From Ascaris suum (taxonomy: Eukaryota; Nematoda; Chromadorea; Rhabditida; Ascarididae), in assembly GCA_013433145.1 (NCBI GenBank), contig CM024171.1, positions 7,812,065-7,876,064 of the forward strand: DNA of 64,000 nucleotides. The letters are read 5' to 3'. How positions within the stretch are numbered: the first letter of the stretch is position 1; each line of letters starts with the position of its first letter. Position numbers and translations under genes: made by a program. Below are positions 1-31,300 of this stretch, piece by piece. The notes below the pieces were generated by a model that searched no databases, was not told the DNA's origin, and was given only the letters and a program-made list of their open reading frames with translations.

Positions 1-481
1 GTTTTGGGTCGTGCCGTTGATCTTTGTGCCAGTCAGCGGTGTCCCTCGCTTTATGAAATGGTCCACTTCAGATAATTTTGAAAGGGATATTTAAGGTTGC
101 CGGCGGAAGCGTTTCGATTCGAGACTGGGCGACTGAGGGAATGCGACGAGTTGACGGAAAGACAAAAATAGCGGCGTGCTGGTTTAAACTCTATCATCCA
201 GATGGGTGTCCACTCTCAAATGAATTATGTTCGTTTGCGCACTAATATTGTGCCAACCACTGCTGCTTAACCTCGTGTGTAGTGCATTTTCACAACTGCG
301 AAGCGCCCGACGAGGTCATTTTGTTCGTTCTTCCCCCTTCCACCCAACCACATATGTTGACTAATAACAAACATACTTAAGAGACATATTAGACATTAGA
401 AAACAGCGTTTACTTCCGAAGTAGAACTTTATGCAAGAAAACGAATCTTCTTGGCTTCGTCTGATCGTGCACGGTTTTCTT

Positions 482-530
482 AGTCCCTGCCCCAAAGGCG
501 TGTAGGTGGGAACCTGGGGGTTCCGATCGC
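482..530. repeat. Dispersed repeat, copy 1
   Basis: About 49 bases starting AGTCCCTGCCCCAAAGGCGT and ending TTCCGATCGCG recur at 1082-1130 with a few substitutions. Both can be read on the minus strand as SHLHA-x-GAGTK, so they may be fragments of one transposon ORF. Confidence 0.75.
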
Positions 531-1081
531 GCCTGAACACTGCGTAGGACGAAACGAGACGTCTCTCTCATTCTTATTTTGGGGAGTAAAGCATCTGTCT
601 TCACCATCATTTTGGTGTTTCCAACAAAGGGCAACTGTAAGATGACCCAATTTGGAAACGGCACCAGTGGCAAAATTTTAAGACGCTCTAGAGCTTTTCG
701 GAGCACATCAGAGCGAATGAACCTGGTCGCATTCAGTTATTGGCAAAATCTCATGCGTTGATCCAACACAGCTTCTGCGCCATGGATGACCAGAGGGAAT
801 TGCACTGCTCAATGATCTTTTCCACTGCCGTCTATCTTCGCAAATACATGCATATTTAAGCACACCCAAACCCTTTGTGTTGGATGCTGTGTAGCGCTTA
901 ACCCGCAGCACCTTAGATCACAGTCTTCTCTAATCATCCACGCCCACTGCTCACCTCATTTCGTACGCATGTGGTCTGTGGTGCTCCGCTCTTATCTATT
1001 CCTCTTCCCATGTGATACAGTGTGTTCCCTTAATTCGTCAAATTAGACCCGTATCATGGGTCTTATGCGTCTGAAGGTCTT

Positions 1082-1130
1082 AGTCCCTGCCCCACAGGCA
1101 TGTAGGTGGGACTTGGGAGCTCCGATCGCG
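1082..1130. repeat. Dispersed repeat, copy 2
   Basis: The second copy of the 482-530 element (AGTCCCTGCCCCACAGGCAT to CTCCGATCGCG), in the same orientation, 600 bp away. Confidence 0.75.
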
Positions 1131-2398
1131 GGTGGCCACGTCCATCTTTTTCGAGGAAGGAGTATTGGGCCCCCACTTCCGCGATTGTGGAGATGAACGG
1201 GAGTTGCTGAAGTTTTGGACAGTTTAAATCCGGCAGCCTTCAGTGCGTCCAGTGGATTGAAGTTCTGGGACTAAGTTTTATATGAATGTGCAAAATACAA
1301 TAAAATGGCACGGTTGTGAGAAGAACAGGGAAGTCTTGTGTATTCATCATAATTTATGCAAATATATACAGAGAGCTGAGGACACAGTTCAGAAATCCGA
1401 GGATTAGAAACGCACAAAAATGCAGTCGCGAAAGCAAACTGCAACGACAAGCACGGAAACGATGGCATTCATGTTAAGGCATACTCCTCAGAGCAAAATA
1501 AAGGGGCTCTCTACCGAAAGGCTGACGTTGATACGCACGAGAATATGAGCTTACAAATTTCTACCAACATGCCTCTCAACTATGCTGTACTTCCTTCCAG
1601 GGCATTACATATAAAAGTGATCGTCTTGCAAATAATCGAAAAGAAGCGAGAGTAGTGCAGTGAGAATTGCTGGGTGCTACAGGGTTGCCATTTTTTGTGC
1701 TTTTATCATCTGTATATTCATGTTAGTCATAACTGTTTAGGCTATTCTGTTTCTTACAACAGAAGGTTGCTGCTGTTGATTTTCTTTCGGGAAATTGGGA
1801 ATTCACCGTTCTCAAGCTCTTTTTGGACAAGCAAGGCTAATAACCGGCCCATCCGGAACATCTTCATTAAAGGGCTCAAGTCTTTACATGTAGCAGGTGT
1901 CATGGCTAATGTTTTTTTGTGTTGATAACAAGTCATTGTCGCATATGCATCTGTAAAAACATACACGTTATGTAGACATCATTTCGGCACTACTTCCCTT
2001 ATTTAGAAAAATAAAATTAAACATCCGGTGAATGCCCACAAAGTACTCCAGCAAAGACAACCACCAGGCAGTTCATGTGTACAGTACATGCAGACAGACA
2101 GAGCTATAAAGGCCACAGACATACAACTGCAAATGGACAACTCACACAGGCATAGCTGCTATTTACAGAGATGTAGGATACTGTAGACAACATACGCATA
2201 ACCAGTAAGGCTGATACATGCACACGATAGAAAAATTTACTCCATTCTTACTGAACATGAGGGAGAGATCCAGGGAGGCTGCGGCTACTGCAGCAGGCGA
2301 TCTCGGAAAGTTCCATTACTTGAGGCAGAACATCAAAAGACAGGACGCGAAAGTACGTAGAGGCCATGTTAGTGAATGTTTTTGGCAACCTCCATCAC

Positions 2399-2453
2399 CT
2401 TTGGAGTCGTTGAGGAGTCGTGGTCACTCTCGTCCATTTCGCTTGAATGTGCG
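2399..2453 (-). CDS. Candidate further exon of gene 2
   Basis: A good acceptor (TTTGCACTTGCAG) and a GTGATG donor bound 55 nt. The natural-looking frame is AHSSEMDESDHDSSTTPK, but it needs entry phase 2, whereas the 3131-3301 exon leaves in phase 1. The phase-1 frame is also open but less protein-like. An unseen exon between them could reconcile this. Confidence 0.3.
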
Positions 2454-2804
2454 CTGCAAGTGCAAATTGCTCACCATGCTGTTCGCCCAGTAAGGTGTTC
2501 TTTCCATTGAACCATAAAGTTAGATGCTGGGATCCGGCATCACCGGACTTTTTTGAGGCATCCTAAAACTTCCGAGAGCAACCAAAGACACCTCGAGGAT
2601 TTTTAAAACGGCCCTCAAGTTCCGGTGCCTCTGGAGTAGAGTCCCACCCACATGCAATTTCAGTATGCTCTGCCAAACCTAGTCTCTTTTTGGGATTTCT
2701 CTAAAAAACGCTGGAAAGGATAACTGATGCACCCTGGCCAGTTCCTCACGTCTGCCCCCCTATCCAAGGTCCTCAGAAGACTGCGAAGCTATAAGGGCGA
2801 TAAA

Positions 2805-2857
2805 GGGTGGAGAGTCCGATTCTCCCACTGTTTGGGTGGAGAGTCCGATTCTCCCAC
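2805..2857. repeat. Direct repeat of a hairpin-forming 24-mer
   Basis: GGGTGGAGAGTCCGATTCTC followed by CCAC occurs twice (2805-2828, 2834-2857), separated by TGTTT. Each copy contains the inverted arms GGAGA and TCTCC. Confidence 0.85.
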
Positions 2858-3130
2858 AATTCCGCTATCAGTCAGAATATGCGTTTATTTTTTCACTCTT
2901 CACAACGCTTACATGTTTTGGTTCCAAGAAAAGCACCTTCCCTAACTGCGTGAACCCGATTTTAACACGGAGAGTGAAAAAAGCGGCTATTTAAGACCGA
3001 CTAAAGAACTACGTGGAACTCGCGGCAATCAGCCATTTTGCAGCAGTGAGGCATCCTTTACTGAGTGTTCGGCTCTCTTCTCTACCTTGCAGCAATGTCC
3101 TTAAACAAACGTTTCAGTAAAAACTCTTAC

Positions 3131-19881
<16,751 letters not shown>

Positions 19882-22286
19882 CTGTAAATCAGCTTTATCG
19901 CTCAGCTGTTTGTGTGGGATCCATGTATATTTGAGATCCCCTTCCCATCTTCTCTTCCTATCCTCAATTTTCGGCCTTCATCTTCGGATGCTGCACTTTC
20001 AAAAATTTCAGAACTCATGAACCAAAGATTGCATACAAAAAGAAACCCATTTTCAATTGTTTCAGAGCAATCCGCATCCAAATAGTTTGCCTCACCGCAG
20101 CTTCGACTAATGAAAGTTTTCAAAAAATTTCAATGTTACTGCTCAAAAAGTACTCGCACGTTCTCTTCCATGAGTTTCTTGAGGTGAAATTTTTTTGCAA
20201 TGCAAAATATTTCCTGCTATGAGGTTTTATCTTCAAATGGTATCAAAAAAAATCAAAATTTCACGTCTAAATCGCATTCTGCTACTGCTACCTATGATTT
20301 TCGAGCGGTGACGAGAGCCACAAATTTTTCTAAAGCCATGCGAGGACAATCGAAACGAACGGACAAGCCGAAACTTTTCTGAGGCAAATAAAGCAGGCAA
20401 AAATTCTCGAAGTCGTGACCAGCGAAACAGGCAGAAATTTTCTGAGGCATCGCTAATGGCCACGAAAGCCACTTCTAATATTTGTCTAACAGCGAAGGAT
20501 TTTTACAACTGCGATGCTATCACTCACAGCATCCACTCTATAAGATGTACGCGACGAATCTCATCAAAAGTTTTCCTGCAGCATTTCAGCTAACTGCAGA
20601 ATCTCAAAAGTCATCGGTTATTATTACTTTAAAGCGCTCAATGAATGAATGGGGCAATGCGATGAACACTGCGGCAACCAATACTGCCAACTGATGCCAT
20701 GGTAGCAGAAAATAAAGTGGATGCTGGTAGTCGATGCTTTTAGGAGCTGAATGTCACTGAAAGCGACTTTTGTGGCAGGTATCCACCCCACAGGAAAACT
20801 GCCAAAAAATTGTTTCCTTTCCCTGCTCTGAAACTGGCAGCAGACCATCCGCGGAAAGTGGATGCGGTCGGCGAGATCATCTTAACTCCAAACGAGGAAA
20901 GAGAGTGGACGGCTCTGGGTTTCCATGCGTATTTTGGAGATTTGAACGTGCAAGAATGAAATCATTCGTGAGCATAACATAGGCAGAAAATTCTTCGTAC
21001 TGATACGAGCAGGAATAAGGTATGAAAACAAGGACAATAAAAAATAATGCAAAAATTTTATGAAAGTGGGTAGTAAAAGGAGATTCTGCAAGTAAATGAA
21101 GGGGGACAACAACACACAAGGAGATGGCGGCCTTTGAGTGAGAAACAAAGATCTAAACAACATTTGAACAGCTACAGAAATCATTTCTGCTGACAACTGA
21201 ATAACTGCAAAAGATTAATTTCCGACACTAACTGATACTTGATTAGGGAGTGAGAACGATCAAGAATTTTAGAGAAGAAAAGAACGAATACTAGAGGGGA
21301 TTTTGCGCGATACGAATAGTATACTTTTCCGTTTCATTACTTGTGAGAGTGATAGGGAAAGCAACTACAAATATTTCACAATGCCGCAAAAAATGACGAA
21401 AAACGCTTGCCAAGAGCAGAGTAGCTGCTTTTGGATGGAAGCACGGAAGATGATGGACGTCCTTCGCTTTGCGTTGGCCGCGAACGGAGGGTTACTGAAG
21501 TTTGACGTGCACTCCTATAAATTTCCCTGCGCTTATCAACGCTCATTAGCAAGCCAGTGGGTACACATGCTTTTCACTGACGGCCTTATTTACCACACTG
21601 AGTAACCAAAGCTGATAATCCACTATGCTCTAGCTTCAGCATCCAAAAATACCTTGGTGCGGCAACTGTTTCCACCTCAATTCAATTTCCCGACCAGGAA
21701 AATGAAAAATCCGAAATACGAACTACTTCCAGGATTATGCTGTGCTGCAAAAATGCTTGTGAGTTTTGTGCTTAAATAAATAAACACTCAGAGCTAGCCA
21801 AAAAATTAGTCTAAATAACATGGTTCTTTGCTTGATGAAAAGTAAAATTAACTAATAAGAAGTTTAACATTCTGAGGCAGTTTGTTTTTGGGAAATAACT
21901 GGCCATTAAGAAAAGGCTGTTGCAGAAGAATCTATTGCTTTCAGTCGACAACTGTCCATAAAGTCGACTGAGTGATCCTCACTACTCCTTCCCTCCCCTC
22001 CTCCCTTTTCTTTTGTGAAAAGAGACCTCAAATCCGGCAAAACCAAAATCTACAGACACTTAACCTGTCTAGCGCATTTCCCATGCACTGCAAAATGTCA
22101 AGTTAAATGAATGGTTTAAAACCTTAAATGCTTTCTGCTCCTTCTCTTAGAAATGTCTTAGAACTAACAACCTCATTCGCTCATCAGCTCCATCGATAAT
22201 GCTCTTTGCGTACAGGTGTATTAAACACTCATTGCATCTTGTCAAAATCTTCGGATGGATCAGAAACAATCTCTGCTCCATCCTCC
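19882..22286. other. Interval between gene 1 stop and gene 2 start
   Basis: About 2.4 kb with no supported exon. An open plus-strand frame at 21303-21605 has no gene structure. No polyadenylation signal for gene 1 was found close to its stop. Confidence 0.5.
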
Positions 22287-22314
22287 CTACTCCCCTTTCA
22301 ACTCCGCAAGGATC
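22287..22314 (-). CDS. Gene 1 terminal exon
   Basis: Acceptor CAATATTTTCAG is followed by ILAELKGE and a TAG, in the phase left by 22406-22579, across a 91-bp intron. No AATAAA is seen in the next few hundred bases, so the cleavage site is unplaced. Confidence 0.5.
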
Positions 22315-25300
22315 CTGAAAATATTGTTGTTTTTGGAAACTGTATTCAAGGTTTTATAATTAAAGAAAAGCATCGAGTGGAAATTAATTATAAGTGGCAA
22401 CTCACAGAGGTGTCGTATCAACTTGCTGTTTGGGAAGACTGTGTTCACCCTCCGAGGTGGACGATTCCATTTCTTCAATCCGATAACGTAACAGATCGTT
22501 TTCTTTCAACATCGATTCTGACATTTCGGCATGACTTCGTGCCGAACGCTGCAGCTCTTCATACTTTGATGCCAGCACCCTGCAAACGTTCGCCTTAAAT
22601 AACAAAAACGACCACAAAAAGATGATGGGGTGTCCAGGGAAACCCTACATACAATCAAAATACATTTTTGGAAATTTTTGAACGACAACCGAACTAATTT
22701 GATTGATTTTGCTCTAGAACATCACAACAAACAATTCCGTTGAAAGTCTGAACCATAAGTTCCTGCCACCTGCTTACCTCCCAAAAACGGATCATCTTCG
22801 CAGTTCTGAGTTTTACATCATTCTTTACAACAAAATAACCAAAAAGCATGGACTGAATCAAAATAAGCCACTGGAAACGGTCGCAATCGTTTGTTTGGAG
22901 CGTCCGCATCACGCAATTAAAAGTGATTTGAAGTAACATGAGTTCTGTCTGGGCTTTCAGAACACGCAACAGCTGTCAAAATACTTCCGCAGTCATGTTT
23001 GAGACTCTCTTTCTTCTTCGTTGTCAACTGACTGCTCTCTCTCCCTCAAATTTCACCATTCTTGTTTATATATGCTTGGCGATGATTACCTACCATCGGA
23101 CCACAGAGCATGGCGATTCAGCAATCCCACCGATAAGGTAAGAAATGAAGTTCGTTAAGAGAGATGTCCGGCACCAATAACGATTTCTCCAGTCATCACT
23201 CGTGATGAATCACCCACTTCAGCAAGATTTCCGTCCTCCCTCCCCTAACCCCCTTGTGCGGAAATGCACAACTACTCGGTATTACCCACCTCAGCATTTT
23301 AAATGGCAGGTGTCATTAAAAGGCGAAAATACAGTCGTTCGATATCCGTCAATCTCTTCTTCGATAACCTGCCAACTGTAGTGCTTATCGGTATTGCTAG
23401 CATACAAGGGGATGAGTCGTTTTTAAAATTTCCTGTATTCCTCAGAGAATTCTGCATCTCAATCAATTGCTCTGGATAGGGCAAAAATTGTCCGCAGACT
23501 CGATCCGATTCCCCACTCTCCTATGCCAATGCAATACTTAACAAAGATGGCCAATCTAAATACGGTCCACTTACTTCTCGGTGTTCACCTTCTGATCGAC
23601 AAGCTGTTTGAGTTCGCGTACACGGTGTTTTAGTTTGCTGATCTCTATGTCCTTTGGAGGGATCTCCTCTACCTTCAGCTGCAGCTTCGCATTTATATGC
23701 CTTAGTTCCTTCATTTCAGTTGATTTCATCTCGAGTGCCGCGTTCAAGCTGCTAATTTCCTTCGACAGACCCTGTAAGTAGCAAATACATTGGTGGTTGA
23801 ACAGTTTCGAACGTTCAAATCGGAAATGGAAAGAAACTATGCAGAAACGAAAAACAAAACTTAAATGTCAATACAACGGCATGCATGTTTCATACACTTA
23901 ACGAAGATCGGTCTCTGTTAAGTTTTTACAGCGTTGTCTTCTAAGAACTTCCACTAGCAAACTAGCGCAAATAATAAAAATGAGTGTAGTATTGGACGTC
24001 TCAAGAACTTAAGTCTGTCAAGTATCGCTGATGGCAGATTCTGAGCAACTTCAGATGACAACAAGTTGTGCGACGTAAATGCTCTTTCTAAAATAGACTA
24101 CTTCGTTCATAAGTTATCTTGGAGTAATGTTGTGACCCGTAATATGAAAGGCCTTCGTGAATTTGCATAAATATTGCGCTGGAACACCTTCACGATCTGC
24201 ACAAATAGATCATGAATACCTTCGCAATCATGAAATTTGCACAAATAGAACAACAATGCACGAATGCTTTATTACAAGTAGGAGAGTTTACAACATTAAT
24301 AGCGGGGAGGCAAAAAATGGCACGACGCAAACAACACCTGGTATTACTTAAATCGGCCATTTCATCACTCTCAAATGACTTCTGCCTTTAAAATGCTCAG
24401 AAAATGGTCGAACATAATCACCGTCTTGAGAGCAAAAACTTCAACTCTTGGACAAACAGGCCTATAATGCAAGATGCGGAAGCATCGTTCTACCTTAGCT
24501 TGTCTCAAACCCAAACGCGTAGAAAATAACGGCGCGCACAGAATAATAAATCCATGGGTGTCAATAAGTGACATTTTATTCAATAAAAGCTTGAAGGTTC
24601 AGGGGGTTTAGCAGTGATTCAGATGCCAAAAAAGGCAAACATATTTTTTCAACAACCTAGCCACATTTCTGTTGACTTTCAGAAGCAAACTCGAACTCAG
24701 CTCCCAGTGTAATTTTTCTTTGAACTTAACTTCGACTATGGCAGCAATCCACAAGCACAACTCAGTCAGAGCTGCCATCAAGACGCAAATAACATTTTTG
24801 GTGACTTACGGCGACTTTTTCGTTGGCGTCTTTGCTAAGCGTTGCTTCAAGTGCCTTCTTATCACGAACGAGCTGTACGGCTTGCTTCTCTGCTTCACCT
24901 AGTTTGCTGTCGAGTGTTGCAATTTGAATCTGATGTGTTCGACTGAGACGCTCAATCTCTGCTTCGTGAATGCAGCGCTGCTCCTCCAATGCTTGTTTCA
25001 TCTCTTCCTTAGTATCCGCCAACTGAAGTTCGATAACATCTTCACTCTGTGTATTTATAGGAAGCAGTTTGGTGCTCCGACTCAACAGCTTAACGCGATC
25101 TAAACTTTTCATCGGACGATTTCGATTCCCGCCTGTGAAGCCAACAATTATTGCGCTAACCCTCGCATTCATTTAGCAAATCTATGTTCAGAGGTAAAGA
25201 ACCCTCTGTCCCTCATTACCGCTGGCTACCAAATATGCTCAAAGTAGAGGAAGGTGACGTCAGAGAAGAAGGCGAAACCAAGGCAGTGTCTTGACCCAGG

Positions 25301-28300
25301 GGGCCGCATATTTATCGGCAGAAATCATGGTCTAAATCTTGAGATTTTTAAAGCGATAAGTGAGTAGAATTGCTTTATCAGCGCCTGAGCATTGTTTCAA
25401 CGAACCCGGGTGACCCCAATTCGACACCTTATAATACTATGAAGATGAAAATTTTCGGGTTAGAAATAAACACTCTTGGTATAAGATCGTTTGCTTTACA
25501 CTTAAATACTTCCTTTTCAAACATCAAAAGATTTGAAGAGTTTAAAAAGTCGTTAGCATAAATTACCCTTTTGTTGCAGCTCGTGTTAACATTAATGGAG
25601 TTCAATGAGCAACCACAAAATTATCAAAAGCAGCATTGATTCTCTCAGAAACAACTGCACCCCTTCACAAATCGTCTGATAGCATACACGCTCGCTTAAC
25701 AGATATTCTAAAACAAACACAACAACTTGTCCCTCCTTGCACGTGTTCCGCCCTCCCTCCTCCCAACTCTTCCCAAATCTATTATATTTTTTCCAACATA
25801 AGCAAAATTAATCGATGCAGAAAGACAGCTGTCCATAAGATCGACGTCACCTAATAAACACAAGTCTTTGAGTTGACTATGTGCTAATAAGCACATTTGG
25901 TGCCATCAAACGTGCCGCATATAATTAACAACCGTGACCTTGACACATCGGCAAATATTTACAAACCCACAGCAAGCTGAACCCTTGACGATCGTCTTTT
26001 ACATTGCAACATGAGAGACGTTACTGTTTTCATGGCTATAAACTGAAGCTCAAAGAACAGCAAACAATACTCGAATACTAGCTTTAATTACAATCAAAAC
26101 TAAAGGCGACATCGAGTTCGCACATACAACTGACCCATCAATCAAGTCAAATGAGTTTTTCTTTGAAAAAATTACGATTCTATCAATCACGTGTGGAAAA
26201 GTCTCTAAATTAAAGCGCAATATTAAAGCATATTGAATAAAGTGGAATAAAACTGTCTTTCAAAACTTTTGACTCGGGCGATTCGATCTTCTCGGCGTTA
26301 CTGTCGATTCAAAAGTAACTACAAAGTAGCCAAACCAAATATTTAAAGGGCATAAGTAATTTATGCAATCTACTATCTATTTTCACTCTACTGAACACAA
26401 GCTCTAAGCTGACATATATTCGAACGTTTCACTTAATTTCTACCTGCGTATCGGATCCATCTGTCACAGTCCAATGTTACATTCACTTTTAGAGCATATT
26501 AAATCGCTTCATGTTGTAATCGTAATTGTGACGATCAGTGGCTAGTCCGTTCATGTTCTACCTCAGCAGTAATTCTAACTCACTTTTTGTTACTATGGAA
26601 GATTGGATGCAGGTAGAAAACTATTTCGAATCTCCGCTAACCTTCAACGACAAGTTATATTTGCTGTGAGATATTACTGATGAAGCCTATTGCTGTTCCC
26701 GGAAAGACTCAATCACCGTTTCTGGAACATACAATGGAATGATTAGATCACTGACATATAGGTATGATGCCAAGACGCTATAACCTTATTAATACAACGA
26801 TTATTAAGAGAAGTTGGTAGATGAAGAAGAAAGATTTTACACGAAAATCGAACAGGTGGTCGAATTAGAGAAAGATCGCAAAGGCGAAGGTATTGATTTC
26901 ACAAAGAGATTCATTAACTGAATATTTCACATACCTGTTTCTCATAGCGTTGCTGAATTGAATTGATCTCCTCTTGATGTGTGCGTGCCACTGTAAAAAT
27001 GATCGTAATTAGTGGTACGAAAGTAACCACATACAGTAATACACTTAGTGGAACCACAGATGGGGCAATATACGCACAAATAATAGCACATACAGAAGAA
27101 GAGGAAAACAGTGAAACGAATAAATAGGGGATAGGCATAGTAATAACCGCCTTCTGGCAGCGAAGCAATTCGGGCAGTGCACAAAGAATCACCATTCCGC
27201 TAATCACAGCTTGATGAGAAGAAAGAAGCTATCAGATTAGCAGCCCACCGCTTATAAATACCGAAAACAACGAAACTGATCAATCCTTTTAGGCAATCGA
27301 CAATTGCAGTAGTGTTGTTTACTGCGATTACAGTATGACGCTCCCCGCAGCAATCATTCTTCAAAATGCCCTTTCTTCGAGAATCATCACACAATTTGTC
27401 ATCGACCTTTCACGACGTCGCTATTCGTCCGGCACTGATTCGTGATAAGCGTTTCCAATAAGCAGGTGGATAAGTGGAAACAGAATTCACGCTCCAATAT
27501 GCAACAGCTTGTTAAATAGGCGATAGCTTCGAGGGGTCACAATACTCAGCAATCACTCATACGTCATAAATGAGTTACAGGCAAAGTACGAGGTATCTTC
27601 TTCAGGACCAGTCACAAATAACCACCCACAATGAGCAAAACTAGAAATACGTTAGGTTGACGATGCTTGTGCCGTACAATGCTCGATTCTCGTATACGCA
27701 CAAGGAAGCCTAGCTGTCAACAACAACCGAAGTTCACGTAGTACGACAGATGCAGAGCTCGACCTCTCCGAAATAGCAGAAAGCACCACAACAGATGCCT
27801 TCGATGAAAAATCAAGTGAAATCTCAGACACGAAAGTTCCTCTCGAGCAGAAACTTTTGAACGCGAAAATTTTTGATAATTGAGTTCACAAGCGAAAATT
27901 AGAGAAGACACCGTAACGTAACGAGCGTCGACGATGCAATGCGATGAACTGTGCGATCGGTGATGGAAGATGGGAGGAGTAAACGAAGAGGTGTCGACAA
28001 CGTTCGCTAGTGATCAACGTATGGAAAATCATCTCGCTGTGAATCTCAGAATTGACACGCAGACAATTAAACAAATTGAAGAGGACAACTAAGTTTGCAG
28101 AGGAGAATGCACTTTAAGTTTGCTGAAAGTTCTCTGCCCACTTTCACAAATCAGCTTATTCGATCATTTGCAAACATCAATAAAGTCTTACTGACGCTTC
28201 GATGGTTATTTTACGGAGTGAATGAATGGCGTAGCTCGTTGGTTCCCGAATTTGTTAACCCCAAAAGATTGCCTATTTGAAGAATGAATTTACTTGAAGT

Positions 28301-31300
28301 CTGACTGTTAATCACTGGTTTTTAAGGCGAAATCAGCTTTATGCATTCGACAATAGACTAAACCAGAAAATATCAGCAACATTCGTCATAAACGAGCATC
28401 AGTTTTATATGCCGCCATCGCAATTCACGACATCCAAGGATCGGCTAATTACAACATTCAGACAAGAGTGGCGACATCAGCATTTGATGCTACTGCGGCA
28501 CACATATCATTGCCATCCACACTGGATCTTTTAGACATTCAGCAATGATGGGCTTAGAGATTTGCTTCTTTTTCGTCCTCCATCAGTGCAAATCCATGAA
28601 AGAAGCATTAAACTGTCCTGTGGAAGCCCGCAAACTGCACATGCTATAACCGTAGAATGTTGAACGATGTGCAGATGATAGCAGTCGACGATCCTCTATT
28701 CGCAGAGGGCAAAACAAAAGCAACAGGAGTCTAACTGCTAACGACTCTACGATCAAAATTTCAAGGTTAGAATGGCATCCACAAAGAATACAAAGAAATA
28801 ACTCTAGTAAAGGAAACAACTACATAATAACTTCAACTTCACCGGCTGACTTAAGGAACTTATCCACCAACTCCTTCTGGCACATACAAACAGATAGACG
28901 AATCGAATAACTTCCTTAATTATTTTCCTTTCTTAATCTCTTTCTCGCTTCGGTACTAAAAAAATAACGTAACAAATATATTTCAGTAAAGAAAAATGCA
29001 CTCAGAAAAATTCAACACAATTTTTATATTTTCTAATGCAAAAATTCGTTTTTCGATAAAAGAAATTTTATAAGCGCTGAAAGATGGCAAATCGCCCGGC
29101 AGAAACAAATGAAGAAACGCAAGGTTAGATTCTAGAAAAGATAAAAATTGAGCGAACCATTTTCGAGATGTCTGGAATGCTCTGAGCCCAACACTGACAC
29201 CGCTCGTTCGTATTTCTCCACCAACGACGAGAGTCTCCGCTCTGAATTTCAATACGTGCATTGTGCTTGTTTTTCTTCAAGCAAATATACCACTAAACTT
29301 TAGAAAATATGAACATGAATCAGCAGGAAATACCCCAAGTCTCAAGGGTTATCTCAAAATTCAGGTAGAGCATCAGGCTGCAAACCTAAATTCAAGTCGG
29401 CATGTGAGTGATCAACTGAACCTTTTGCTCTTCGACTCGAAGAGTTACTGCATGACCGCATTAAACTGGCTTTGTCACAAGGACCCTTTGGAAGTGCAAA
29501 CGACATGACCATTCCCCCCCCCCCCCCCCCTCACGTGAATGCCGATGCAAAATTCTTTTCTGGATAACAATAATTATTTACAACCATATCACCGCAACAA
29601 GTTCACGGCGAAGATAAGCTACCCTTAAAAAATTCCTTCCTAATGCTGTCTTTTCATTTAAAGACGACGCGTATATGACAAAAAAATAAAGTAATTAAAG
29701 ATGTTCATTGGGTAATAAAAGATATTAGAGGGCGAAGAGAACATAAGCAAAAAGTACCATTAATTCCACTAAGTTTGGAGAGCCCAATTGCCTTACGCTA
29801 AAGCCAAAGTGATCGTCGACAAAGAAGGAGAACGTCAGAAGAAGATAGAAGAAGACGGGTAGGGGTGGGGAGGGGGGAGCAGATAGAAACATGAACATAA
29901 GGAGTGAAGCATCTAAGACATCAGCTTCCCATAGTAATACAAGGGCCGATTTTCCTCTCAGATGGCCACAGTGTGATGTGTGATTGTTTATTCGATACGC
30001 GAGTCAACCATCACCCGATGATAGTGGTGGTCAGTGGTCAATCGAGGTGACAATCATCAAGTTGAGCAACCAAAACGAAGAAAGACCCCGATCACGTCTC
30101 GCTCTCTAAGTCACGTCATGTCTATATCAGCGGGCACATTGCTGCTTATCTGTGAATGTGCTCACCTAATAGTGAAATGCCATCATTGTATCGTGCAATA
30201 TTAAATACACTACATCCATCAACAATAAAAATAGCTTATAAATAAACGGCTGTATAGTTATGCGATAAGGTAATTTCCAGCTCAACTACCAAGTTTGTGG
30301 GACGAGAAAAAAAATGCAGCAAAATATTGATCTACATAGATGAAGCACTTTGAACGAATCCTCGCCACAGTCATCAGATGTAATCCTCTCAGCCTTATTT
30401 TATGGTCATCACCTATAGTTTCATGATGCGCCTAACAAACGAAATTTATGAGGGTTCTTTTCAAATAAAGATAACTGACACCAACGAGCAGAATTATGTG
30501 CGTATAAAACCCACTACATTATAGTAGGGTATAGACAGAGACTGAACTTATGCTGCAGAAATTGTATATTTCGTTGAGTATTTTTACCAATACACCGCAA
30601 CAGTCTATCAAGTTTTTTCTTTTAACTTTCAGCTTCTTCTTCTCTCAAAGTAATTCCTTAAATTTCGATTTTATTTTTCAACTTCCAAAAATTTTCTCCT
30701 ATAATTTGTTCAAGAAATATAACACTTTCCTAAGAAATTTCAAAAACATATTTGCCCCTAAATAAATTTATTATCTTTTTAAGCATATAAAATGACCTTC
30801 AACCAATCGGGTTCCTTTGCTAAAAAGTTAAAGCATACAGCGCTATATTATATTGTAATGTGGAGAATTTTTACGATAACAAGAGACATTTCATTAGTAC
30901 AGTAATGTACAGTAATTAAGCAGTAATATTTCGCATTAACCAAAGTCGTAAAATGAAAGGAAACTGCAAACGCTAAAGAAATACTCGAAAAATTGTAATC
31001 GGAGACGGCAAACGATCAATTAAAATACTTGACGAATTCCACATCACTGTGTTTATTCTTCTTTTTTAAGAAACTTTTCACACACACACACCGACGATTC
31101 TCGTCTTTCAAACGGACTCGCTTAAAAAGTATCACATTGTCGACTCAATTAAACTCCACAAGTTTAAAGAACACGCTACTTAATAGAAGGCAAAAAAAAA
31201 CGCAAGGAGAGAGAACAAACCTAGATCGTTTTTTCCATTTGAAAGACTGCTGATTTCACTTTCAGCCTGGAAAGAATCACTAAATCAATGAGATACGAAA

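Larger units (their letters stand above)
1..2398. other. Left edge: no secure gene
   Basis: Holds the repeat pair at 482 and 1082 and a minus-strand frame at 1925-1754 (MTPATCKDLSPLMKMFRMGR) that looks protein-like but lacks good splice sites. Gene 2 should continue through here. Confidence 0.4.

Noticed and set aside
23299..23484. A minus-strand segment after a good acceptor (CCCTATCCAG), reading [15 protein letters not shown], as an extra gene 1 exon.
   Set aside because: It is open only in phase 1, whereas the surrounding coiled-coil exons need phase 2; including it breaks the frame.
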